From Streptomyces sp. MUM 2J (GTDB taxonomy: Bacteria > Actinomycetota > Actinomycetes > Streptomycetales > Streptomycetaceae): a stretch of DNA of 64,000 nucleotides. Positions 47,914 through 56,665 of the stretch are shown one piece after another (the first letter of the stretch is position 1; each line of letters starts with the position of its first letter). The notes under the pieces are model-generated. The model saw nothing but the letters and a program-made list of their open reading frames with translations. It had not been told where the DNA came from and ran no database searches. The position numbers and the translations under genes are program-made. The stretch spans positions 62,001 through 126,000 of the forward strand of contig NZ_JADWYM010000015.1 of assembly GCF_022414535.1 (NCBI RefSeq). Reading direction: 5' to 3'.

Positions 47914-47940
47914 GGGGCCCCGCGCGTCGGGCGGGGCCCC
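47914..47940 (+). terminator. Terminator of the ThDP/KAS III operon
   Basis: GGGGCCCCGC (47914-47923) pairs perfectly with GCGGGGCCCC (47931-47940) over a seven-base loop, 134 bases after the aminotransferase stop. Confidence 0.7.
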
Positions 47941-48012
47941 GGAGCTGCCCGCCCTTCCCGTATCCCTCGCGCGGGCGGGCGCTCGGAGGGCCGCTGCCGC
48001 AGGCCCTCACCG

Positions 48013-48079
48013 GTAATCCGTCACGGTCGGCCCGGCGGATGGGTCGGGCCGCGTCCCCCCTGGTGGACGGGGGACGCGG
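48013..48079. promoter_or_regulatory. GTAATCCGTCA copy followed by an 11-bp hairpin
   Basis: GTAATCCGTCA (48013-48023) repeats the sequence before the GlxA-type gene (42304-42314). Just after it CCGCGTCCCCC (48049-48059) pairs perfectly with 48069-48079 across a nine-base loop, a likely second terminator. The 405-base gap 47780-48184 holds no gene. Confidence 0.55.
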
Positions 48080-48184
48080 CTGCTCCCGCCCGTGGGCGCA
48101 ACCGTGGGTGGCATGCGGACGGAAGCATGCTCACAGAGGCGCGGCACGGTGGACGTGCGCGGCGGGGCGAAGGGAGTGCGGGTC

Positions 48185-48508
48185 ATGGGCCGATGGAGGG
48201 TGGCACCCGACGGTGGACGGCCCGAGGGCCGCGACTGCGCGCATGTCGACGAGATCGGTCCGGCCCCGGAGGCGGGGGACCCTCTGTGCCGGGAGTGTGC
48301 GCGCAGAGGGTGGGCGTGGGTCGGGCTGCGGCTCTGCCTGACCTGCGGGCATCTCGGCTGCTGCGACAGCTCACGCGGAGCGCATGCGACCGCGCACCAC
48401 GAGTCCACCGGGCATCCGGTCGCCCGCTGCCTCGGAACGGGGTGCGCGCGGCCGGGCCGGGGGTGGGCGTGGTGCCATGCCGACGAGGTGTACCTGTGGC
48501 CGCGGTGA
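48185..48508 (+). CDS. UBP-type zinc finger protein (107 aa)
   Basis: The Cys/His pattern of a ZnF-UBP domain is clear: 'DCAHVDEI', 'CRECARRGWAWVGLRLCLTC', 'GHLGCCDSSRGAHATAHH' and 'GHPVARC'. The C-terminal 'WAWCHADEVYLW' is also typical. In eukaryotes the domain binds ubiquitin tails; the actinobacterial stand-alone proteins have no known role to me. GGGAG lies about nine bases before the ATG. Confidence 0.88.
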   Translation: MGRWRVAPDGGRPEGRDCAHVDEIGPAPEAGDPLCRECARRGWAWVGLRLCLTCGHLGCCDSSRGAHATAHHESTGHPVARCLGTGCARPGRGWAWCHADEVYLWPR

Positions 48509-48647
48509 GCACCGGCCCGGTCCCGGGTGTGCGGACGCGGTCCCCGGCTGTGCGGGACGCGGTCCCCGTCCGGGCCGGAGTCCCCCGGAGTCCCCCTGCC
48601 GCGGGCCGGTGCCCCGCCTGCGAGGCCACGGCGCCGACCGCGCGGGG

Positions 48648-49793
48648 TCATCGGCGGCGGCGCGGGGCGGACAGTGCGGCGGTGAAGTCGTCCAGGGCCG
48701 CGAGGCTGTGGGCGCTGACGACGGCGTCGCAGTAGGGCAGTGCCGCTGCCATGCCGGCCACGAGGGGACGGTAGCGCGGGCTGGCCGTGCGCGGGTTGAC
48801 CCATACGACGCGGTAGGCGACCCGGGACAGCCGTGCCATGTGCGTGGCGAGGTCGGCGGGCGCACCGGTGTCCCAGCCGTCGGAGATGATGGCGATCACG
48901 GCGCCGTGCGCCATGCCGCGCCGGCCGAACCGCTCGTTGAACTCAGCCAGGCAGTCCGCGATCCGGGTGCCCCCGGACCAGTCCGGGGCCGCCCGTCCGG
49001 CCTGGGCCAGGGCGTCGTCCGGCCCGGACCGGCGCAGGACGGGGGTGAGGCGGGTGAGCCGGGTGGCGAAGGTGAAGACCTCGGCGTGAGCGGCGCGGGA
49101 GGCGCAGTAGAGCAGCTGCAGCATCGCACGCGCGTACGGCTCCATCGATCCCGAGATGTCGCAGAGCACGACGAGGTCGCGAGGGCGGGTGCGGGGCACG
49201 AAGCGTCGCAGCCGCAGCGGGTAGCCGCCGGTGCGCCTGCTGGCGGAGAGGGTGCGGCGCACGTCGATGCGCGCGCCGCGCTGGGCTGTGCGGCGTCGCC
49301 GGGACGGCCGGGTCGGGGTGCGCAGGACGAGGGTGTGCATCACCTCGGAGAGCCGGGCCAGTTCTTCGGGGGACAACTCCGCGAAGTCGCGGTCCGCGAG
49401 CCGGTCGAGTGGACTGGCCGCGAGGGGGACGGGTGCCGTCCCGGACTGTGCGCCGGCGTCCGGGCGTCTGTCCGCGGTGCCCGGCCGGGTGCCGGGGACC
49501 CTGCCGGGCACGGTGTTCAGGAGGTCGCGGGTCGGGTCGCCGGGCTGCCCGCGCTGTGCCGGACGGTCGGCCGGGGCGCCGAAGACCTCCCGGAAGATCG
49601 CGTCGAACGGCTCGATCTGCGCACGCTCGGACACAAGGGTGGCGAGCGCGCAGTACCGCAGTTCCCGCGTGGTCGACGGCGCCAGCACGGTGACGGCCCG
49701 GGCGAAGCTCCGGGTGCGGTCGGGGCCCACCACGATGCCCGCGTCCTGCAGGGCGGCGGTGAAGGAGGCGGCCAGCTCCGGCAGGTCAGACAT
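48648..49793 (-). CDS. coxE: CoxE-like von Willebrand factor A protein
   Basis: 381 residues. The VWA domain in the C-terminal half has the MIDAS motif 'CDISGSMEPYARAM', the Thr in 'WSGGTRIADCL' and 'ISDGWDTGAPADL'. Together with the MoxR ATPase CoxD such proteins assemble the sulfurated Mo-Cu centre of CO dehydrogenase. Start overlaps the coxD stop by eight bases; last gene of the cox operon. Confidence 0.88.
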   Translation of the reverse strand: MSDLPELAASFTAALQDAGIVVGPDRTRSFARAVTVLAPSTTRELRYCALATLVSERAQIEPFDAIFREVFGAPADRPAQRGQPGDPTRDLLNTVPGRVPGTRPGTADRRPDAGAQSGTAPVPLAASPLDRLADRDFAELSPEELARLSEVMHTLVLRTPTRPSRRRRTAQRGARIDVRRTLSASRRTGGYPLRLRRFVPRTRPRDLVVLCDISGSMEPYARAMLQLLYCASRAAHAEVFTFATRLTRLTPVLRRSGPDDALAQAGRAAPDWSGGTRIADCLAEFNERFGRRGMAHGAVIAIISDGWDTGAPADLATHMARLSRVAYRVVWVNPRTASPRYRPLVAGMAAALPYCDAVVSAHSLAALDDFTAALSAPRRRR

Positions 49794-50694
49794 CGGTCCC
49801 CGGCTCCGCGTCGACCAGCTCGGCCAGCCCGTCCCGGCGTACGGCCCGAAGGTCCTCGGCGTACTTGAGCACCACCCCCAGGGTGCGGTCGGCGGTGTCG
49901 GCGTCGAGCGCGTCGAGCCCCAGGGCGCGCAGCGCGCCCGCCCAGTCGATCGCCTCGGCGATGCCGGGTGGCTTGGTGAGTCCCTGCCGGGCGCGCAGGC
50001 GCGTCACTCCGCGGGCCACGCGCTCGGCGAGCCACTCGGCCGTCTCCGGTACCCGCCTGCGGATGATCGCGGCGACCCGCGCGGTGTCCGGGTAGTCGAT
50101 CCAGTGGTAGAGGCAGCGGCGCTTGAGCGCGTCGTGCAGGTCCCGGGTGCGGTTGGACGTCAGGACGGCCACCGGCGGCACGGCTGCCGTGCGGGTGCCG
50201 AGTTCCGGGATGGTGACCGCGGCATCGGCCAGCAGTTCCAGCAGGAACGCCTCGAACTCGTCGTCGGCACGGTCCACCTCGTCGATGAGCAGCACCGCCG
50301 GCCGCGGGCCCGGGTGGCACAGCGCGGCGAGCAGCGGCCGCGGCAGCAGATAGTCCTCGGTGAACAGGTCGGCGTCCCGCAGAGGCTCCCCGCGGGACTC
50401 GGCCAGCCGTATGGCCAGGAGCTGCCGCGGGTAGTTCCACTCGTAGAGCGCCTCGGCCGAGGACAGCCCCTCGTAGCACTGCAACCGGATCAGGGGGGTG
50501 TCGAGCACGGTGGCGAGCGAGCGGGCCGCCTCGGTCTTGCCGACGCCGGGCTCACCCTCCAGCAGGATCGGCTGCCGCATGCGCACGGCCAGCAGCAGTG
50601 CCGTGGCCAGCGCGTCGTCGGCCAGGTAGCCCGTCGTCTCCAGACGCGAGCGCAGGGCGGGGCCATCGGGGACGAGGGCGTCTGGGTCAGGCAT
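49786..50694 (-). CDS. coxD: MoxR-family AAA+ ATPase, CoxD-like
   Basis: 302 residues. Walker A 'EGEPGVGKTEAARSLA' (about 45-60), Walker B 'VLLIDEVDRADDEFEAFLLE', sensor 1 'VLTSNRTRDL'. In Oligotropha CoxD is a chaperone that helps insert sulfur and copper into the CoxL active site. It overlaps coxE and the XdhC-type gene by eight bases each, so all three are coupled. Confidence 0.9.
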   Translation of the reverse strand: MPDPDALVPDGPALRSRLETTGYLADDALATALLLAVRMRQPILLEGEPGVGKTEAARSLATVLDTPLIRLQCYEGLSSAEALYEWNYPRQLLAIRLAESRGEPLRDADLFTEDYLLPRPLLAALCHPGPRPAVLLIDEVDRADDEFEAFLLELLADAAVTIPELGTRTAAVPPVAVLTSNRTRDLHDALKRRCLYHWIDYPDTARVAAIIRRRVPETAEWLAERVARGVTRLRARQGLTKPPGIAEAIDWAGALRALGLDALDADTADRTLGVVLKYAEDLRAVRRDGLAELVDAEPGTDV

Positions 50695-51613
50695 GCGCGT
50701 AGCGGGAGGGGTCGTCGGCGTAGGCGTGCTGGCACCCCGGCCCGCAGAAGTAGACCCTGCCGTCGGCGCGGTCCAGTGACAGGGTGCCGGGTGTGATCGC
50801 CACGGTCATCCCGCACACGGGGTCCACGCTCTCGGCCACGGGGTGCGGTACGGCTGCTCCTGCTGCGGGGCGCCCTGCCGGGATCGCCTGCGGCCGCAGG
50901 GCGATGATCTCGGCGAACACCGACAGCGCGATCTCCGCCGGGGTCCGTGCGCCGATGTCCAGCCCGGCCGGGGTGTGGATGCGCGCACGTTGCTCGTCGG
51001 TGAGTTCCAGCCCGGCGAGCACCGCCGCGCCGCGCTTCGGGCTGGCCACCAGCCCGATGTACGGGATCCCGGCTCGGGCGGCCTCGGTCAGCGCGTCCTC
51101 TTCGTCGCGGCCGTGCGTGGCGACGACGACGACGCCCAGGTCGGGTGGCAGGGGCTGCCCGGGTGCGGCCGGCCGGGCGTCGGTTCCGAGCGCACGGCCG
51201 ACGTCGAGCAGGGCGCGCGCGATGGGGGCGTCTCCGTGGACGAACGCCAGCGCCGGGGGGAGGTTGGCCTCCAGGAAGATGTCGAGCGTGCCGCCCGACA
51301 GGCAGGGATTGGCCACGGTGAGGAGGCCCTCGGCGGGCTCCCGTGGGCCTTCGGTACCGGTGTCCGCGCTGGGGGTGATCCGCAGCAGCAGCGACTCGCC
51401 CGTCTCCAGCACCCGCAGTCCCTGCAGTTGCACCGTCGTCTCGGCACACGTGCCGCCCACGAAGCCCTCGACGGTGCCGTCCGGCAGCACCAGCGCGCTG
51501 TCCCCGGGCTTGGCGCTGGTGGGCCGTTCCGCGTGGACGACGGTGGCCAGGACGAACGGCGTACGGCCGTGCCGGAGCACATCCGCGCGGGCCAGGAGTT
51601 CGGTGTCCGTCAT
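50687..51613 (-). CDS. XdhC/CoxI-family maturation protein fused to a YHS domain
   Basis: 308 residues. Residues 1-255 have XdhC family features: 'FVLATVVHAERPTSAKPGDSA' start, 'FVGGTCAET', and the Rossmann-like C-terminal half with 'VVVVATHGRDEEDAL' and 'GLVASPKRGAAVL'. Residues 265-308 are a YHS domain ('DPVCGMTV' and 'YFCGPGCQHAY'), usually a metal-binding module. XdhC proteins bind and sulfurate the molybdenum cofactor. The fused metal module might help deliver copper to CoxL; this is inference. It lies nine bases after coxL. Confidence 0.88.
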   Translation of the reverse strand: MTDTELLARADVLRHGRTPFVLATVVHAERPTSAKPGDSALVLPDGTVEGFVGGTCAETTVQLQGLRVLETGESLLLRITPSADTGTEGPREPAEGLLTVANPCLSGGTLDIFLEANLPPALAFVHGDAPIARALLDVGRALGTDARPAAPGQPLPPDLGVVVVATHGRDEEDALTEAARAGIPYIGLVASPKRGAAVLAGLELTDEQRARIHTPAGLDIGARTPAEIALSVFAEIIALRPQAIPAGRPAAGAAVPHPVAESVDPVCGMTVAITPGTLSLDRADGRVYFCGPGCQHAYADDPSRYAHA

Positions 51614-51622
51614 CGTGCGGCC

Positions 51623-53995
51623 TCAGGTGATCGCCAGGTCGGTGCGCAGCGGCCGGCCCTGGGCGGCCCGCCACACCGCGGCGGGAGTCAGCGGCATGTC
51701 GACATGGTGGACGCCGAGCGGCTTCAGCGCGTCGACGACGGCGTTGACCACCGCGGCGGGCGAGCCCACCGTGGCGGACTCACCGATGCCCTTGGCACCG
51801 ATGGGGTGGTGCGGGGACGGGGTGACGGTTTCACCGAGTTCCCAGGGCGGGCACTCGACCGAGGTGGGCAGGAGGTAGTCCATGAACGATCCGCCGAGGC
51901 AGTTGCCTTCCTCGTCGAAGGCGATCACCTGCATGAGCGCCATGCCGAGCCCGTCGGCGAGTCCGCCGTGCACCTGGCCCTCGACGATCGTGGGGTTGAT
52001 CCGGTTGCCGCAGTCGTCCACGGCGACGAACCGGCGGACCTTCACCACCCCGGTGTCCGCGTCCACGTCGACGACGCAGATGTACGCGCCGAAGGGGAAG
52101 GTGAGGTTCGGCGGGTTGTAGACGCACGTCGCGTCCAGCTGTCCCTCGACGCCCTCGGGCAGCTCCAGGTTGGAGTGTGCCGCGAGCGCGATCTCGGCCA
52201 TGTTCCTTCCCTGGTCGGGGTCGCCCGCGACGTGCCAGCGGCCCTTCTCCCATTCGAGGTCGTCCGGGCTCACCTCGAGCATCGCGGAGGCGACGATCTT
52301 CGCGCGCTCGCGTACCTTGCGGGCGACCATCGCGGTCGCCGCGCCGGAGACCGGTGTGGAGCGGGATCCGTAGGTGCCGAGCCCGAACGGGGTCTGGTCG
52401 GTGTCGCCGTGCACCACTTCCACGTCCTCGGGCGGGATGCCCAGCTCCTCGGAGACGATCTGGGCGAACGTCGTCTCGTGGCCCTGCCCCTGGGACTGCA
52501 CGGAGATCCGCAGGACGGCCTTGCCGGTCGGGTGCACGCGGAGCTCCGCCCCGTCGGCCATGCCCAGTCCCAGGATGTCCATGTGCTTGCGGGGGCCCGC
52601 GCCGACGGCCTCGGTGAAGAAGCTGACGCCGATTCCCATCAGCTCGCCGCGCTCGCGCTTCTCGGCCTGCTCCCGGCGCAGGTCCTCGTAGTGCGCGATG
52701 TCCATGGCCTGCCGCAGGGCGCGCGGGTAGTCACCGGAGTCGTACTCCCACCCCGTCTGCGTGTGGTAAGGGAACTGCTCGGGCCGCAGCAGGTTGCGCA
52801 TGCGCAGCTCGGCCGGGTCCGTTCCCAGCCTGTCCGCGAGCAGGTCGACCATGCGCTCGACCAGGTACACGGCCTCGGTGACGCGGAACGAGCAGGCGTA
52901 GGCGACGCCTCCGGGGGCCTTGTTGGTGTAGACGCCGGTCACGGCGCAGTATGCGGCGGCGAGGTCGTACGAGCCGGTGAAGACGCCGAAGAAGCCGGCC
53001 GGGAACTGCGTCGGCTGTGCGGTGGCGTTGAACGCGCCGTGATCGGCGATCACCTGGACGCGCAGGCCGAGGATCTTCCCGTCCTTCGTCGCCGCGATGC
53101 CACCGTGCATGTGGTAGTCGCGGGCGAAGGAGGTGCTCATCAGGTTCTCCGAGCGGTCCTCCACCCATTTCACCGGCTTGCCCGTGACGATGGAGCCGAC
53201 GACCGCGCACACGTACCCGGGGTAGATGCCGACCTTGTTGCCGAAGCCGCCCCCGATGTCCGGGGAGATGATCCGGATCTTGTGCTCCGGGATGCCGGCC
53301 ACCATCGCGTAGATCGTGCGGTGGGCGTGCGGCGCCTGGGTGGTGGACCAGACCGTCAGTTTCCCGGTGATGGCGTCCATGTCCGCCACGGTGCCGCAGG
53401 TCTCCAGCGGCGCCGGGTGCACCCGCGGGTAGAGCATGTCCTGCTCCACCACGACGTCGGCGGCCTCGAAGACCTCGCCGGTCCGTTCCTCGTCACCGGC
53501 GGACCAGTCGAAGATGTGGTTGTCGCTCTGGTGGTCCTTGTCGTCGCGGATCAGCGGCGCGTCCGGGTCGAGCGCCCGGCGGGCGTCCACGACCGCGGGG
53601 AGCGGTTCGTACTCCACGTCGATCAGTTCGAGAGCGTCCCGGGCGGCGTACCGGTCCTCGGCGACGACGAAGGCGACCTCCTGGCCCTGGAAGCGCACCT
53701 TGTCCGTGGCGAGCACCGCCTGCGTGTCGTACGACAGCGTGGGCATCCAGGCCAGCCCGAGACCGGCCAGGGTCTCGCCGGTGATCACGGCCCTGACCTT
53801 CGGGTGGGCCTCGGCGGCACTGGTGTCGATGGACACGATGCGGGCGTGCGCCAGCGGGCTGCGCAGGATCGCGCCGTGCAGCATCCCGGGCAGCCGGACG
53901 TCGTCGACGTAGGTGCCGTGGCCGCGGACGAACCGGGCGTCCTCCTTGCGGACCATTCGCCCGAATCCGACCGGCCGTTCCTCGGTGGTCGTCAT
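51623..53995 (-). CDS. coxL: Aerobic CO dehydrogenase large subunit, form I
   Basis: 790 residues. The active-site loop reads AYACSFR (365-371), the AYxCSFR signature of form I CoxL; C368 is the Cys that binds copper next to Mo. The cofactor-binding Gln/Gly loop 'DIGGGFGNKVG' and the C-terminal catalytic Glu in 'GAKGIGESATVGSP' are present. It oxidises CO with water to CO2 and electrons that enter the respiratory chain. Start ATG overlaps the coxS stop (ATGA). Form I identity makes true CO oxidation likely, unlike form II proteins with AYRGAGR. Confidence 0.95.
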   Translation of the reverse strand: MTTTEERPVGFGRMVRKEDARFVRGHGTYVDDVRLPGMLHGAILRSPLAHARIVSIDTSAAEAHPKVRAVITGETLAGLGLAWMPTLSYDTQAVLATDKVRFQGQEVAFVVAEDRYAARDALELIDVEYEPLPAVVDARRALDPDAPLIRDDKDHQSDNHIFDWSAGDEERTGEVFEAADVVVEQDMLYPRVHPAPLETCGTVADMDAITGKLTVWSTTQAPHAHRTIYAMVAGIPEHKIRIISPDIGGGFGNKVGIYPGYVCAVVGSIVTGKPVKWVEDRSENLMSTSFARDYHMHGGIAATKDGKILGLRVQVIADHGAFNATAQPTQFPAGFFGVFTGSYDLAAAYCAVTGVYTNKAPGGVAYACSFRVTEAVYLVERMVDLLADRLGTDPAELRMRNLLRPEQFPYHTQTGWEYDSGDYPRALRQAMDIAHYEDLRREQAEKRERGELMGIGVSFFTEAVGAGPRKHMDILGLGMADGAELRVHPTGKAVLRISVQSQGQGHETTFAQIVSEELGIPPEDVEVVHGDTDQTPFGLGTYGSRSTPVSGAATAMVARKVRERAKIVASAMLEVSPDDLEWEKGRWHVAGDPDQGRNMAEIALAAHSNLELPEGVEGQLDATCVYNPPNLTFPFGAYICVVDVDADTGVVKVRRFVAVDDCGNRINPTIVEGQVHGGLADGLGMALMQVIAFDEEGNCLGGSFMDYLLPTSVECPPWELGETVTPSPHHPIGAKGIGESATVGSPAAVVNAVVDALKPLGVHHVDMPLTPAAVWRAAQGRPLRTDLAIT

Positions 53996-54516
53996 GCCCG
54001 CACCTCCTCCTCGCGGCCGGGCACCGGCTCGGTGGCCGTGTCCGCCGTGCGTGCCCCGCCGCCGTGCTCGGCGGCCCAGCGGATGGAGCGCACGATGTTC
54101 TCGTAACCGGTGCAGCGGCACATCTGCCCGGAGACGGCCTCGCGGATCTCCTTCTCGGAGGGGTCCGCGTTGTGGTCGAGCAGCCAGCGGGCCGTCATCA
54201 TCATCCCCGGTGTGCAGAAGCCGCACTGCAGCCCGTGGCAGGTGACGAAGCCCTGCTGCACCGGGTCGAGTTCGGCGCCCTTCGCCAGACCCTCGACCGT
54301 GCTCACCTCGTGGCCGTCGGCCATCACCGCCAGCACGGTGCAGGACTTGACCGGCGTCCCGTCCAGCCAGACGGTGCAGACCCCGCAGTTGGAGGTGTCA
54401 CAGCCCCAGTGGGTGCCGGTGAGTCCGAGTTCGTCGCGCAGGAAGTGGACGAGCAGCAGCCTGGGTTCCACGTCCCTCGTGCACTGCTCGCCGTTCACGG
54501 TGACGGTGATCCGCAT
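53992..54516 (-). CDS. coxS: CO dehydrogenase small subunit (2Fe-2S)
   Basis: 174 residues. Plant-type 2Fe-2S site 'GCDTSNCGVCTVWLDG' in the N-terminal half and the second cluster in 'CGFCTPGMMM' plus 'CRCTGYENI'. It relays electrons from the Mo-Cu site to the FAD subunit. One base separates it from coxM, and it overlaps coxL. The C-terminus has a short acidic extension. Confidence 0.95.
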   Translation of the reverse strand: MRITVTVNGEQCTRDVEPRLLLVHFLRDELGLTGTHWGCDTSNCGVCTVWLDGTPVKSCTVLAVMADGHEVSTVEGLAKGAELDPVQQGFVTCHGLQCGFCTPGMMMTARWLLDHNADPSEKEIREAVSGQMCRCTGYENIVRSIRWAAEHGGGARTADTATEPVPGREEEVRA

Positions 54517-54517
54517 G

Positions 54518-55390
54518 TCACGCCTCCTGCCCCTGGGCGCGTGCGGCAGCGGAGTGCAGCGCCCTCGTCGTGAGTTCCCCGGCCAGATGCCGCTTGTAGT
54601 CGACCGGGCCGCGCTGGTCCGCCGTCGGCCTGCACTCCTGCGAGGCGATCCGGCCCGCCTCGGCGAAGACGTCGTCGTCGGGCCGCCTGCCGCGCAGGTG
54701 GTCCTCGGCCCCCTCGGCCACGAACCGCGGGGCACCGACCGCGGTCAGCCCGATCCCGGCCTCGGTGATGACGCCGTCGGAGATCTCCAGCACCGCTCCC
54801 GCCGCGACGACGGCCCAGTCGCCGACCCGACGCTCGACCTTGCGGTACGCGCTGGCGTGCGAGCGGATGGGCACGCGGATCTCGACCAGGAGTTCCGCCT
54901 CGTGCAGCGCGGTCTCGTACGGCCCGAGGAAGAAGTCCCTGATGCCGATGGTGCGCCTGCCGCCGGGGCCCTGGGCGACCAGGGTCGCCCGCAGCGCCGA
55001 GAACGCCGCGGACAGGTCCTCCGAAGGATCGGCCTGGCACAGCGAACCGCCCACCGTGCCCCGGTTGCGCACGAGCGGATCGGCGATGACCCGTTCCGCG
55101 TCCCGCAGGATGGGGAAGTGCTCGCCGACGACCGGCGAGGCGAGCAGCTCCGCATGGCGGACCATCGCGCCGACGGCCAGGTCGTGCCCGTCCACGCGGA
55201 TCAGCGCCAGCTCACCGAGGCCGTTGATGTCGATCAGGGCTTCGGGCTGGGCCAGGCGCAGCTTCATCATGGGCAGCAGGCTGTGTCCGCCCGCCACCAC
55301 CCGCGCCTCCGGGCCGTACCGGGTGAGCAGCTCGATCGCCTGCTCAAGGCTTGCGGCCCTCTCGTACTGGAATGCAGCCGGAACCTGCAT
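54518..55390 (-). CDS. coxM: CO dehydrogenase medium subunit (FAD)
   Basis: 290 residues. FAD-binding motifs 'VVAGGHSLLPMMKLRLAQP' (32-50) and 'RNRGTVGGSLCQADP' (about 109-123) are the AGGHS and TVGGS signatures of CoxM. First gene of the operon coxM-S-L. The ATG at 55390 has GAGG upstream; the upstream open frame is rejected because it crosses the LysR palindrome and gene. Confidence 0.95.
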   Translation of the reverse strand: MQVPAAFQYERAASLEQAIELLTRYGPEARVVAGGHSLLPMMKLRLAQPEALIDINGLGELALIRVDGHDLAVGAMVRHAELLASPVVGEHFPILRDAERVIADPLVRNRGTVGGSLCQADPSEDLSAAFSALRATLVAQGPGGRRTIGIRDFFLGPYETALHEAELLVEIRVPIRSHASAYRKVERRVGDWAVVAAGAVLEISDGVITEAGIGLTAVGAPRFVAEGAEDHLRGRRPDDDVFAEAGRIASQECRPTADQRGPVDYKRHLAGELTTRALHSAAARAQGQEA

Positions 55391-55463
55391 CGGGCCTCCT
55401 CGGAACGCTGTTCCCGTCGCTGTGCTGATGCTGCTCCTCTCCATGTAGGACACGCAATGGGCC

Positions 55464-55481
55464 GATAAGTGTTCACTTATC
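55464..55481. promoter_or_regulatory. Perfect palindrome between coxM and the LysR gene
   Basis: GATAAGTG-TT-CACTTATC, 8-bp perfect arms. It fits the LysR-box pattern (ATAAG-N6-CTTAT) and lies between divergent genes 115 bases apart, so it is probably the regulator's site for both. Confidence 0.7.
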
Positions 55482-55505
55482 CGGACATCGGGAGAAGATG
55501 GATCT

Positions 55506-56465
55506 GTGACCGTGACACAGCTCAGCTCGTTCGTGCTGGTCGCCCGGCTCGGTTCGGTGAGCGCCGCCGCGCGGACTCTGGACGTCAGCGAGTCCGCGGT
55601 GTCACAGGCGCTCGCCGCGCTGCGCACCCACTTCGGCGATCCGCTCATCCGTCGCGCGCCCGGCGGTGGGATGCGTCTGACGCCTGCCGGAGCACGGCTG
55701 CTGCCGGTCGCGTCACGGATGGTCGCGTTGAGCGCGGATGCCGAGGCCGCCGTGCGGGCGGCCCGGGGCGCGCCCGACGAACTGCGGATCGTCGCCACGA
55801 GCACGCTGGCCGAGTTCGTTCTCCCGTCGCTCGTGGAGGCCTTCGCCTCTCGCCCGGGGCGCAGGACCGCGACCTCCTTCGGGGTGGTCTCCGGCAACGA
55901 GATACGCGTGCTGGTGGAGAACCGGCTGGCCGACATCGCGCTCGGTCCGCGTCCCGGCGCCTCCTACGGCAGGGGCGAACCGGTCAGCGAGCCGCTGTTC
56001 CGTACCCAGCTGGTGGTGGTGATCGGCGCCGGGGCACCGCGGCCGTCCGGTCCGCCACCGCAGTGGTCGTGGCTGGTCGACTCCTCCGGGACCGACCCGG
56101 ACGCGGACTCCGGGCGGCTGCTGCGCCGGCTCGGAGTCGCCGAGGATCACGTGTGGGTGTTCCCCAACCAGGCCGCGACCTGGGCGGCTGCCGCCGAGGG
56201 CGCGGGGGTGGCCCCGGCGCCGGCCCACCTGGTGTCGCCCCGCATCCGGCGTGACGAGCTGCGCGTTCTGGAGACCCCGGCCACCCCGTCGGACGCTACC
56301 TGGCATGCCACGGTCCTGCCGGCCGAGCTTCGCTCCCCGGCCACCGACGCGTTCCTGCACTTCCTGCACACGCCCGCGGCGACCCGCATCATGCGCGCGC
56401 CCGGCGTGGGCGTCCCGCCCTCCCGCTTCCGTCCCCCGGTGCACGTCACGCTCTGGGGAGCGTGA
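55506..56465 (+). CDS. LysR-family regulator of the cox operon
   Basis: 319 residues. N-terminal HTH 'GSVSAAARTLDVSESAVSQAL' region (16-36), then a periplasmic-binding-like effector domain. GTG start at 55506 (a second GTG two codons on) without a clear ribosome site. Divergent from coxM with a perfect palindrome between, so it likely controls CO oxidation genes; the effector is unknown. Confidence 0.9.
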   Translation: MTVTQLSSFVLVARLGSVSAAARTLDVSESAVSQALAALRTHFGDPLIRRAPGGGMRLTPAGARLLPVASRMVALSADAEAAVRAARGAPDELRIVATSTLAEFVLPSLVEAFASRPGRRTATSFGVVSGNEIRVLVENRLADIALGPRPGASYGRGEPVSEPLFRTQLVVVIGAGAPRPSGPPPQWSWLVDSSGTDPDADSGRLLRRLGVAEDHVWVFPNQAATWAAAAEGAGVAPAPAHLVSPRIRRDELRVLETPATPSDATWHATVLPAELRSPATDAFLHFLHTPAATRIMRAPGVGVPPSRFRPPVHVTLWGA

Positions 56466-56483
56466 GGGCCCGTCCTCGGGCAC

Positions 56484-56507
56484 GCCGGGAGGGCGGTCCC
56501 TCCCGGC
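56484..56507. terminator. Hairpin between convergent LysR and HIBCH genes
   Basis: GCCGGGAGGG-CGGT-CCCTCCCGGC, a perfect 10-bp stem with a tetraloop, 18 bases after the LysR stop. Confidence 0.75.
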
Positions 56508-56665
56508 CGCGGCCCGGGACACGCCTTCCTGCACGGGCCTGCCGTACACCCGCCGCCCGCGCCCGGGGGGGCGGGTCCTGGCCGCACACCCTGTGAGCGG
56601 CCCCGGCCGAGGTGACGGTCACGGAGCGGCCCCACACCCGGCGCCGCGGCCCACGGCGGTCCTGG

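Noticed and set aside
50843..54106. Very long open frame antisense to the cox genes
   Set aside because: It is a shadow caused by high GC; the opposite strand has clear CoxL, CoxS and XdhC motifs and translational coupling.
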